Source of the DNA: Nitzschia sp. DOCU1
Taxonomy: Eukaryota > Bacillariophyta > Bacillariophyceae > Bacillariales > Bacillariaceae
Direction of reading: 5' to 3'
Length of the DNA stretch: 64,000 bases
NCBI GenBank assembly: GCA_951394045.1
Contig: OX595996.1
Span: forward strand, 1,240,001-1,304,000
The notes under the pieces are model-generated. The model ran no database searches, was not told the DNA's origin, and saw nothing but the letters and a program-made list of their open reading frames with translations. Below are positions 42,431-51,601 of the stretch, piece by piece; the first letter of the stretch is position 1; each line of letters begins with the position of its first letter. Both the position numbers and the translations under genes were made by a program.

Positions 42431-43112
42431 ATGATGTTCCGAACATCCTTTGCTTTGGCAGCAGTTCTATCATGCCTCCTCGCCTTGTCGGGGGAGGCTT
42501 TTCAACGACCGACCTTCACTCGCTCTGTCGCCAGGAGTCCTCTAACGCAGCTTCATGTGTTTGGAATGTTGAACGACGGAAAGAAGGCTCTCGTCAAGTC
42601 GTTGGCGGGAAATTATGACCAAGCGGCGATTCAAGCTCGTATTCAGGGTCTCATTGATGACAATTCGGTGTTTATGTTTTCGTTCACCACGTAAGGAACA
42701 TACTCGTGTCCTATTTCATTTCCTTCGACGGGTAACTCGCTGACACGATGTTGTGTTCTGCATTCAATCCTTGTGTCAGCTGACCCTATTGTATTAAGGC
42801 CAAAGAGGTCTTGGATGCCATCGGTGCCAAGTACACTGTAGTGGAACTTGATAGCGATCCCGATGGTACGTATCGAGCAGCAGCTGCCACTCCCTGGCTT
42901 TGACGGCAACACTCGTACTCACGATTTCAATCGGTTCAGGAAAAGCCATCCGAGCCGAAATGGCCGATCTGGTTGGACGAACTAGTGTTCCCGCTATCTG
43001 GATTGGCGGAAAGTTTGTTGGTGGTTGCAATGACGGACCCATGGGTGGTATCGTCAAGCTCGACGCGTCGGGCGAACTCAAGGGAATGTTGGAAGCCGTC
43101 AGCGCTATCTAA
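42431..43112 (+). CDS. Selenocysteine glutaredoxin, plastid-type leader
   Basis: Three exons, 42431-42690, 42780-42865 and 42940-43112, give 172 codons before the TAA. Introns of 89 and 74 nt have GTAAGG/GTCAG and GTACGT/TTCAG ends. After splicing, exon 1 ends in SVFMFSFTT and exon 2 starts TGA CCC TAT TGT, so the CPYC active site reads U88-P-Y-C91 in an otherwise standard glutaredoxin: KAKEVLDAIGAKYTVVELD, cis-Pro TSVPAIWIGG, and the glutathione-binding GGCNDG. TGA lies exactly where the nucleophilic cysteine belongs. A SECIS-like hairpin lies 47 nt past the stop. The leader (MMFRTSFALAAVLSCLLALSGEAF) has an Ala23-Phe24 plastid junction. Glutaredoxins reduce disulfides and glutathionylated proteins with GSH. 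The alternative is a broken gene or base error, but the intact frame on both sides and the hairpin argue for recoding. Confidence 0.85.
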
Positions 43113-43159
43113 ACAGCACCTCTCCCAAATCAACCCCTCGAACTGCGTCGTGACTGTTG

Positions 43160-43243
43160 GTGGTGTTAAATACGAATGACGACTTTTGCAAGAGCAACTT
43201 CCTTTCCATGCTTTGTTAAAGTCTGAGATGTGATTTGAACCAC
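43160..43243 (+). promoter_or_regulatory. Candidate SECIS element
   Basis: A hairpin in the 3' UTR of the glutaredoxin. Helix I pairs 43160-43171 with 43233-43243 (11 bp, one bulged G). An internal loop follows, then the core ATGA (43176-43179) faces TGAG (43224-43227), giving the tandem G.A/A.G pairs that define eukaryotic SECIS. Helix II pairs 43181-43192 with 43212-43223 (12 positions, one T-T mismatch, two G-T). The apical loop (43193-43211) contains AA at 43196-43197. There is one imperfection, a C-T mismatch directly after the quartet. SECIS elements recruit SBP2 and EFSec to decode UGA as selenocysteine. Confidence 0.75.
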
Positions 43244-43683
43244 TGGGAGTCGCAAAATAAGCGATCGAGTCAAAAGTTTCCGATCATTCCATTAGCATAA
43301 CCCCAGAGGATTGTAGAAACGCATACCTCTGCAAGAATTTGGATTTTGTTTGATTATTATTGGTAGTAGTACTATCGATGAGTCCTCTCTAGTACTGGAT
43401 AACCGGTAGGACTGTGTGGCGCTCGCGTCGGCCCTCCCGATGCTTCCTAAGAGGGATTGTAGTAGTCCCGGCAGTCCACCCACTTTGTGTGAAGGTGACT
43501 TGTGATTAAGACAGCCACTCGTCGCCGTTCTTTACCTATTAGCATCCCTACTGTAGTAGTAATTCCAGCTAGCTTTAACAGCACCTATGTAGCAGTTTTC
43601 TCTGCAGTAGTCTGGTTCGTAGTAATAGTTATACATTAATAATAATACGGTTCAGAAGTGGTATCTTCCTTTGCACGCTACTT
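43244..43683. other. Convergent 3' flank
   Basis: Lies between the glutaredoxin UTR and the end of armadillo copy 2. It includes short AT-rich words and several tagtagta runs. No gene is supported. Confidence 0.45.
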
Positions 43684-46600
43684 TCAGTCCCATCGCTTCC
43701 ATCCAGTTGTAACGTACGATGGTAGGGTCAGATTCTCGTCGATCTCCTTGGGCACAACACCTGCACCTGCCAGAGTTTGTAGCCAAAGGCCGAGGGTGGC
43801 CAGGGCATCACAGGCCATGATACGTACTTCGGAAGCAGATTGTGGGTTATGAGCGACGTGGACCAGAGTAGCGACAACGTTTTTGGTGTTGGTCAAAGGT
43901 ACGACGGCGCCTGGTTCAGTGGAGAGATTGTACAGTGTAGCGGTGGCCGCCAATTGCTCTTCCAGAGTCTCTCGCATCACGCTAAAACTTAACAACTCAA
44001 GTACGACTCGATTGGCCAAAACGGTTTTGCCCGCTACGTCTGTGGAAAGGTTTTGTAGGACGCGCAACGACCACATGCGATCAAGTTGGTTCCTCATTGA
44101 ACCTCCGTTGACAACCAAACTGTCAATCAAGCCAGGGTATTTCGCCAAAGGCTCAACATTGGCGCGGAAACGCGACAGGTTGCAAATAATTTCTAAGCAC
44201 TTGGTGTGCATCGGGTCGTCTTTTTTCTGTGATACTTCCACCACCGCATCCATGAGTTTTTTGTTGTAACACATGAATGGCTATAGCGCGAGAATACAAA
44301 ATGTGTGAGTAAATGAGGATGTAGATAGAAAGTACGCGAAAAACTCTCAATATCATCAACTTACCGTAGCGCCACATTGTTTGGAAATATGAAGCAATGC
44401 AGCACAAGCGCTCATCTTCCCGCGTGCGACAGTTTCTTCTATCCTCTCGTTCTGTTGCTCGCGCATGGATCTAACAGTAGGAACAGTGACTTCTTCTTCG
44501 TCGTGGGACACGGATGAATCGTTGCCAAGGGACGATCTAGTTGATTCAGACTCTGATGAGTACGATTGCCGAGCCGACTCTTCGTCGTCTGCAGAGTAAC
44601 TGGGTTTCGGTTCATTAGGAAGCTTCTCCTTCTCGAATGTCCCTCCACACAGAATTGTGGCCAAAACGTTAATCAGATTTTGTGTTTGTGCCATGGGCTC
44701 ACGGTTCGATGGAGTCTTTGCCAGCATTGCTAGTGCGCCACAGGCATGCGCCCTAGCTTCATATTTAAGCTCCATTGCCGTTTTCACCAACGCCATAACC
44801 ATACCCGGATGGCAGAAGACAATTTCGCGGTTGTCCTTCGGCTCTGAGATGTTGCAGATGGTGGAGACTGCTCTCGTGCGTGCACTCATCGCCGATTCTC
44901 TGTCTTCGTTGGATATCTTTGCTGTTGATGCAAAGACCAATGCGTCGAGGAATCCAGCAGTACGGACAAGGGTAAGTTGATTCTTCTTCTGCGTAGAAAG
45001 AACCTTCAATGCGCCACAAGCATTGCTTCTTCGTGCCAACGACGAACAAACTGCCGCTTCCAACAAGTGCTGAAGGTCCGGCTTCGGTTTTGAAAGGAAT
45101 GGTACGCTAGCCCTCTGGGGAATACGGTGGTCTCTGGCAATCTCTTCGGCGGGTCTTGGCTTTTCGATCAATGGAGGGACAGGATATCGTTGCTTAAAAC
45201 GAACCTTGTTGGACCGAGGGCCACTCTGTCTTGTGGTTTCCCTCGATATAACTTTGTCTTGGACAGCGGCGGGAGCATCGCGATCCTTGATGACTACGGG
45301 CTCAGATTTTTGCTTGTCAACCTGGTCTTCTTTGGCTTTTTTCGCGACTCTTTCATTGAGTGTTGTTTCTGCTTGAGTTTCTGCTTCGGTCTCGTCTTTG
45401 GACGTCCACCAAAATCGGTTCGACGTCTTCGGAGGCGATTCGGCGCTCGGGTCAGAATCTAACTTGTCGCCGTTGTTGTCTTCCGTGTTGGCTGTCGTGT
45501 TGTCTACCTCAACGACCTCTTTGCCATCATCGTTCTCTTCCGGGTGGCTAGCTTCTAATTCTTCGTCGTCTTTTGTCCCGCTGTTGTTCGCCACAACTTC
45601 TGTGGCTGCGTCAGAATCGGTTTCTTCCACCTTGCAGTCGTTGATCCTAATGGTGTCATTTGAGGGTGCAGGCGCGACAATCACATCCTTTGTCTCTTCC
45701 ACATCAGACGTTGTAGTGTTCTCGAACAAATCAGAATCCGATGCCTCGACGTCTTTGTTGTTTCCCGTAGGAGAAGAAAGGGATTCACAGTGGCTCGCAC
45801 CAGCCTCCACTTCCAATGAATCTGATGGGGCGGCTTCAATCTCAGCAAATTCTGCATTTTCGATCTCTGGAACTACAATAGGAACAATATCCATCTGCTC
45901 GTTCTCATTCGGGGCATTGTCTGCTTCAGATGCTACGTCCGAAGGAGAGGCACCGTCCTCGTCTTCGATTTCGTACGATCGGTATTTGGAGGCCTGTGCA
46001 CTCGGTGAAAGCTCAAAGTCTTCACCTTCACCACTGCCCATATCCATGGAAATTGCAATTCCTTGTTCGTTGATACCGACAGTTATCTTGCGATCAGTGA
46101 CAGAGCTGGCGCTCTTTCCCAAAATATCTGGAGCATCATATTCCAAAGGAGCATCCTTGGAAGACGCCGCGGAGGCACTGTCGCCAGCGGAAGATCCAGC
46201 GGTGTCAAGCTCCTTCTCCTTGGGAGCACTATACAAGCCAAGCCCTTGACTTCCATCGGATTCGATAGCCGTCAAGTCGATAACTTCATGACACGAATCA
46301 TCAACGTGGATTGGCTTCTGGTAAGTCGCTTCCTCATTTGCGTGGGGGTTTAACACTGGCTCTTTGTCAGTTTCAGCCAGGATTCTCATGATAATGTTTC
46401 CTCGGGCAGAAAACTGTGAATGAAACTCTGAACGACTTTCTGGGTTGGCAGGCTTGGGCCTTTCATGAGTCTTTACGGGGCCCATTTCTACAAGGTGTTC
46501 ATTTGACTCTTTCATGGGCTCCAAATCTGTCGCAACATGGTAACGTTCCTTGTCAATGCTTTCGGACTCCAGCTGCAATAATTCTGCAGAAATGGACTGC

Positions 46601-47907
46601 TCAACTTTGCTTGCATTCATGTGACCCCAGTCACTGGAGGTAGAGGGCACCCCGTTTAGACTGTTGGCATTGCTTCCTTCTTCGTTTGGATTTTCCGCAC
46701 TGGAATTGGCAAGTACTTCATCAAGAAGGGCCTGGACCTTGGAAGCGTTCTCCGTCTCAGTCGTTCCAACAGAGTCTTGGTTTCTGACATCTAGTGACGG
46801 ATCGTCGTCTTCATCGTCCGACGGCACAATGGTACGAGAACGAGTTTGATAGCTCCCTTCTCTACTGCCATCCTCGAATTCATTGGCCATTGTATACGTT
46901 TCCGAGTCGTATTGGGATTGCAAGTTATCAATTTCGTGTCTGTTCATGGAAGGGCCTGATGATCCGTCCGATGCCTGTGGACGAAGGACATTCTCAACGG
47001 AAGGTTCCCCTCCCGATGGACCGCTTGGCACTTCCATCTCCTTTGATGGTGGGTCTGGTTTTAGAACATCATCGACGGGGGACATCCTGGTGAAAGATTC
47101 GGGTAGGTTATTCAATCGCAAGTTTGCACTCACTCCTGCCAAGCGTCGATTCGCTTCTTGAGCGGCCCTTCGGGCATTGGCAATTTCTTCCTCGACTCTG
47201 CGAATGATGGCTTCCGACGAATTGACGCTGGTCAGCCTACGATGGTCGCTCAACGAGTCTTCCGTGGGTGACTCAGAAATTGATGGGTTGAAGTCGGATG
47301 CATCCGCACTAATGTTGCTCACGTTGTGGTCAATACTTGAAGCTTTGAACACAACTGATTCTCCACCAACACCACCTAGCGATTCATCTCCTCTTCCGTA
47401 AGAAGTACGCCCGGCGTATCGAGGTTTTGGAAAGGAGCTTTGAGAGCCGAGCTCAGGCAAAAGAAGGGATAACTTGGATGGTGATGTGGGAGGTCTCGGA
47501 CTAGTCACAGTAGAGGAAACGGATGCAGTCGTCCTTGGCGACAAAGGGTTGGGACGAGTGCGATGCCGAGGACTGATCGAGCTTGAGCTTGTAGCTTGAC
47601 GGGCACGCCTCAGGGCATTGTGCACCAGCGAACTAACTTCCTCTTCCGACATGAGCTTCCTTCCATCCTTTTCTGTCGCCACTTCAAAGGTACGGGCAGT
47701 GTGAAAGGTGTCCACAGACGCACGGGTCGAAGTGGACGAGTTTTTAGAATCAGCTTCCAATGTTGCATCAATTTGTGATTGTTGCTGCTCTCGTGGAGAA
47801 TTAGCTCCAGTTGCAGATTGAGGCTTGCTGACACCATATCGATTAATGTCCCGCGTACCATTGGAGCTGCTCGCCATGGTAGCCCGTTTTCGCAAAATAT
47901 CAGACAT
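43684..47907 (-). CDS. Armadillo-repeat protein, copy 2
   Basis: Two exons, 47907-44365 and 44280-43684, give 1,379 aa. The 84-nt intron (GTAAGT donor, GCTATAG acceptor) joins in phase 0. About 900 N-terminal residues are disordered and rich in Ser, Glu and Asp, with SPRTTASVSSTVTSPRPPTSP and many acidic blocks. Armadillo-like repeats fill about 940-1370 (RRSNACGALKVLSTQKKNQ, ARTRAVSTICNISEPKDNRE, YEARAHACGALAMLAKTPSNR, LRVLQNLSTDVAGK, LAATATLYNLSTEPG, MACDALATLGLWL). It matches copy 1 (36,713-39,342) block by block, and its intron falls at the equivalent place before NKKLMDAVVEVSQ. The two copies are not adjacent: the NAD kinase and glutaredoxin lie between them. A scaffold role is likely; partners are unknown. 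Confidence 0.86.
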
Positions 47908-48500
47908 GATGTCGGCGGAGCAAAATCAACACTCGGTTTTCCACCACCACAACGATGCTCCTATTCCGTGCGATATAGTCTTGAGAAGAGATAACTCCAA
48001 CGTTGCCACTTCTTCTGTGGATTTGATGTTAATAATAAAGCAACTACTTGCTGTCACACTTGCTATTAGAGAGGCCGCTTGAATATCTTTTTTCGTCACG
48101 GTATCGTAGGCGGATGATGCATGTGCATGTTGTTGAGAGAAGATCGCAAAATAGAAGAACGTCGGCAAAAAATGAGCGATTGGCGATTATAAAATCTACG
48201 TGGACGAAGATACTTTTATTTCTTCTTTCATTGCGCATACTAACGCGCCAGCCAGCTTTTACCGAGTGAACCGCCCGACGCTTCCGAGATGTGTGTGACA
48301 TTGACGAACAAACTACAGACGAGTGACGTCATGGACATCAAAATCCATCCATCGCGCATCTCGGCAACCATTGCTTTGCTTTCCTTTTTCGTTCCGAGAC
48401 CATGGGACACACTCGTTGGATGCTTTTAGATCTCTCTTTCACTTGCTGGAGAATCAGGGCGGTGCTGCCTCTCATCAACAACCGACACGGGAACGAACGA
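47908..48500. other. Divergent intergenic region
   Basis: Upstream region of armadillo copy 2 and the zinc finger/TruA-like fusion gene. An in-frame ATG at 48402 would extend the fusion protein by 33 residues. No other feature is supported. Confidence 0.45.
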
Positions 48501-51011
48501 ATGAGAAACGTCCTGTCCTTGTTACACCGACTACTACTTGTACTTTGGATCCTCGTCCCGGTGTTTGTGCTGCCCCTCTGTCATGCCTTTGAGTCTTCGC
48601 TGAGAGGAGGAACGGGTCGACGACGAACGTTATCATCCCCCTGGAACTTGCAGCAGTGCTCAGCAGCAGCACATCCCAATGGTAATGATAGTGCTGTCAC
48701 TCCCACAACCAACGATGATACTCTCGAAAAATCTTCTGCAACCAACGTCTGTCAATTTTGTCAAGCACCATTTGCGTCGCGAAATGCTCTCTTTCGTCAT
48801 TTACAATCCAACGTCAAATGTTCTGTACAATTTACAACAACAGGTGGTAAGGCCTTGGAACAAGCCACCAAACCGTTTTCGTTGGTGTTGAAATTTTCCT
48901 ATTTCCGACAAATCCATAATGACGACTGCAGCAGTACTAGTGTTTCGTCCGAAGCACAAGTGGCTGGACACAAACTACAACAAGTCATTCCAAGAGCTAT
49001 TCAACAATATTTATCATCTCAACTAAACGAGGAGGAGTCTTCTACTATTCCAGTTGAATTGCTGGGAACCTCCCAGAGTAGTTTGGCTCGCCTTCGACAC
49101 CGGGCATTGGATCAAGAAGTCGGATGCGCCGCAGCCGGCGATACACTCGTGCTGCGGTTACTAGCTCCCCGTGCACTTCAATTTTTGACGATTCACAAAA
49201 AACGAAAACGAGACCACGACAACGATGATGATGATGACGACAACTACCAAGCGCTCGTGGAACAACAACAACGATTGTTTCTAACATTTGTATTGAATGC
49301 TGCGAACGAGTTACTCCAACGAGACAAGGACGATGACGCAATTCAAGTGCAATTACAAGCCATCAAACTATGGTCTGTATCATCATCATCATCGGATGCA
49401 TCGTCGTCATCCCAAAAGTTATTGCATGGTGAACAAAGTTGCACGCAACGCATCTACCACTATTTGATGCCCATGAGGTGGTTGCCCCATGGCGAAATTT
49501 TGGAACGGTGGTGGATCGAGACAGCCATATCCAAAGACGGATCTCATACCAATCGGTCATCAGTGCGTCCTCCATCCGACTCGTTGCGACAGATGAAGCA
49601 ACTTTTGCGTTCGGTCGAATCGGAACGCTTGGATCGTCGGCATGCCATCAATGACAAGGACCAGGACGAGGAAGAAGACTCGAACAAGAAGATTGCTGCA
49701 GGCCGATTTGGAGCCTTGGGAGAAAAGAGGCGTCAGCCGTGGCACAACTTTGCTGATCCACAGCTACAAGGAAGTGCCAGTCCTAATACAAAACCAGTTT
49801 GGAGAGTCCTGGACCGGGCACGGTTTGAAGTCTTGCTGACACATCATCAAAATGAAGTCGCGGCCGTGTTGGAATTTCGAGGCGATGATTTTTTGCCCCA
49901 ACAAATCCGTCGGTTGGTAGGAACGACGCTGGCCATGACGCATGGCTGGCTACCTCACGATACATTGCAAGTGGCGACGCGACCAGATTGTTTCTTGGAA
50001 ACGGCACTGGCACCTGCCGGAAGACTCTATTTGGTAGACAATCGATTTCATTGGGACGAAATGCGGACAGGTGGCAAGTCCATTTTTGAAAGTGACGTAG
50101 ATGGGATTGCCGTTCGTTGTGAGGACGACGATGAAAATGATGCGGCAACAAGCAAAATACAGCGCTGGATTTTGGACCAATGCGATAGTGACACCACGAG
50201 AGACCTTGAGCGTCAATGGTTGTCCGATCTAGAACATGAGGTTAGTCCCCGAATCCGGCGAGCGTTGGATGAATGGCAAGAAAAACCAATGCCTGAGAGC
50301 TTTTCTTCGGCTCCTGCCAACTTGGAGGACAGTCTCCCGCCTGCCCCAGAGCCATATGAACGCACCTTGCAATTACTCCGGGAGATTTTATTGTCTGGAA
50401 AGTGGCCCGAAACATCCGTGGCCCGGTCATCCGTGATTGGAAATGTAGATCGCAACAGCGACGAAACCGTGTATCAAAGAGGATCGTTTACAGTGATCAA
50501 TCCCAAGTTTCGGAACGGTATATACCGGGATGGTGTTGGGAACGATCCGTTGCCCTTGGGAAACGTGCTGTTCCCGGAATTGGTAGACGCCGTCTTTGCA
50601 TTGGAAGAAGCCTTGGCCAATGACGACCTAACGCACATTCCTCGAGCTCAGCAGCAGCAGAGGAGCCATGACCAATCTGGTGACTCGTCGTCACAACCAA
50701 CTCGTCCCGTTTCATCCCATTGTGCCATTAACTGCAATGCTCAATTCACTCCCCACGTCGATTCTGGACGAGGCGCAGGGCAATCCTTAAGCATGATTGT
50801 AGGTTTGGGAGACTATGTTGGAGGAGAATTGGGGGTGGAAGGAGAGGCCTACAATATTCGATATCAGCCCTTGGAATTCGATGGGTGGCGGCTGCGCCAT
50901 TGGACCAAAGTATTTAGGGGCGAGCGTTTTTCGTTAGTGTGGTTTACACCTGAATTGAAGGGAGACGAAAAAACAGCGTTAGTCGACGACTACAGCAATT
51001 ATGAACCTTGA
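48501..51011 (+). CDS. Zinc finger, TruA-like and 2OG-oxygenase fusion
   Basis: An 836-aa single-exon protein. It has a leader with a hydrophobic core (LLLVLWILVPVFVLPLCHAFES) whose Ala-Phe junction suggests plastid import. A C2HC-type finger (C84, C87, H100, C107, CQFCQAPFASRNALFRH) follows. A region related to tRNA pseudouridine synthase TruA spans about 130-560. It has the late TruA signature FRGDDFLPQQIRRLVGTTLAMTHG and ALAPAGRLYLV, but the place of the catalytic RTDxxVH loop reads TSQSSLARL without Asp, so it may not be an active synthase. The C-terminus (about 735-820) is a 2OG-Fe(II)-oxygenase-like domain: FTPHVDSG supplies the HxD pair, LRHWTKVF a distal His, and GERFSLVWF the 2-oxoglutarate Arg. 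The combination suggests an RNA-directed hydroxylase. I know of no standard family with this order. Confidence 0.78.
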   Translation: MRNVLSLLHRLLLVLWILVPVFVLPLCHAFESSLRGGTGRRRTLSSPWNLQQCSAAAHPNGNDSAVTPTTNDDTLEKSSATNVCQFCQAPFASRNALFRHLQSNVKCSVQFTTTGGKALEQATKPFSLVLKFSYFRQIHNDDCSSTSVSSEAQVAGHKLQQVIPRAIQQYLSSQLNEEESSTIPVELLGTSQSSLARLRHRALDQEVGCAAAGDTLVLRLLAPRALQFLTIHKKRKRDHDNDDDDDDNYQALVEQQQRLFLTFVLNAANELLQRDKDDDAIQVQLQAIKLWSVSSSSSDASSSSQKLLHGEQSCTQRIYHYLMPMRWLPHGEILERWWIETAISKDGSHTNRSSVRPPSDSLRQMKQLLRSVESERLDRRHAINDKDQDEEEDSNKKIAAGRFGALGEKRRQPWHNFADPQLQGSASPNTKPVWRVLDRARFEVLLTHHQNEVAAVLEFRGDDFLPQQIRRLVGTTLAMTHGWLPHDTLQVATRPDCFLETALAPAGRLYLVDNRFHWDEMRTGGKSIFESDVDGIAVRCEDDDENDAATSKIQRWILDQCDSDTTRDLERQWLSDLEHEVSPRIRRALDEWQEKPMPESFSSAPANLEDSLPPAPEPYERTLQLLREILLSGKWPETSVARSSVIGNVDRNSDETVYQRGSFTVINPKFRNGIYRDGVGNDPLPLGNVLFPELVDAVFALEEALANDDLTHIPRAQQQQRSHDQSGDSSSQPTRPVSSHCAINCNAQFTPHVDSGRGAGQSLSMIVGLGDYVGGELGVEGEAYNIRYQPLEFDGWRLRHWTKVFRGERFSLVWFTPELKGDEKTALVDDYSNYEP

Positions 51012-51200
51012 CGAAGATGCGACGAGACTTTGGTCTCATTCATTACATGATCAATAATCAAGTTTAAAATACTTTCTCCCAATGCATACGGCCGGTAAAA
51101 GGCACTTTTATTATTATTAGCCAGTCCCATAATCTCCGTCGTAGGGGGAATCGACGTCGACAGATATTGCTGCTGCTCGTCTCTGTTCAGTATTTGAAAT

Positions 51201-51220
51201 AGCTACTACTAGTAGTAGCT
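51201..51220. repeat. Perfect 20-bp palindrome
   Basis: AGCTACTACTAGTAGTAGCT equals its own reverse complement. The same half-site AGCTACTACT recurs at 51300-51309 and, inverted, at 51279-51288. Confidence 0.85.
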
Positions 51221-51275
51221 GTAATAATAGAAACTAAAAAGCGGATGAGTGGCGTTGCATGCATGTTAGAGCCCA

Positions 51276-51309
51276 AGTAGTAGTAGCTCAACTACCGGTA
51301 GCTACTACT
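51276..51309. repeat. Inverted repeat with 11-base loop
   Basis: AGTAGTAGCT (51279-51288) pairs with AGCTACTACT (51300-51309) around an 11-base loop. It could act as a hairpin terminator for the upstream gene or be a remnant of a small inverted-repeat element. Confidence 0.7.
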
Positions 51310-51601
51310 CTAGAAGATCCTCTCATCAGCCTTCACGAGACCGCCAGCAATGACATACCATCGGTCCAATAATCGCAATCCCGAGATTCCGGATTCCTTT
51401 CAAAAGATACGTTTGCCCTCGTGATTGTCAACGTCACTCGTAGGGTCTACGTAGGATTCAGTACTGGCTGGCAATCGGAACCCACGGCATGTCGACACAC
51501 ACTTCGAATTCTTTTGTTCTTTCCTTTTTTATTTTCTGATCATTTCTGACACAACCCATTTGTTCAATGACTTGGTTGCCTTGGACATTGACACTGGAAC
51601 C

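Larger units (their letters stand above)
51012..51601. other. Intergenic with palindromes
   Basis: A 590-bp spacer between two rightward genes. It holds the palindromes at 51201-51220 and 51276-51309. No gene is supported. Confidence 0.5.

Noticed and set aside
42692..42694. TAA after exon 1 of the glutaredoxin as the true stop of a short secreted peptide
   Set aside because: The TAA lies within a GTAAGG splice donor, and the downstream exons complete a standard glutaredoxin fold in frame.
43232..43243. tRNA T-arm-like GTGGTTCAAAT on the minus strand
   Set aside because: No acceptor stem, D-arm or anticodon arm surrounds it. The bases belong to helix I of the SECIS-like hairpin.
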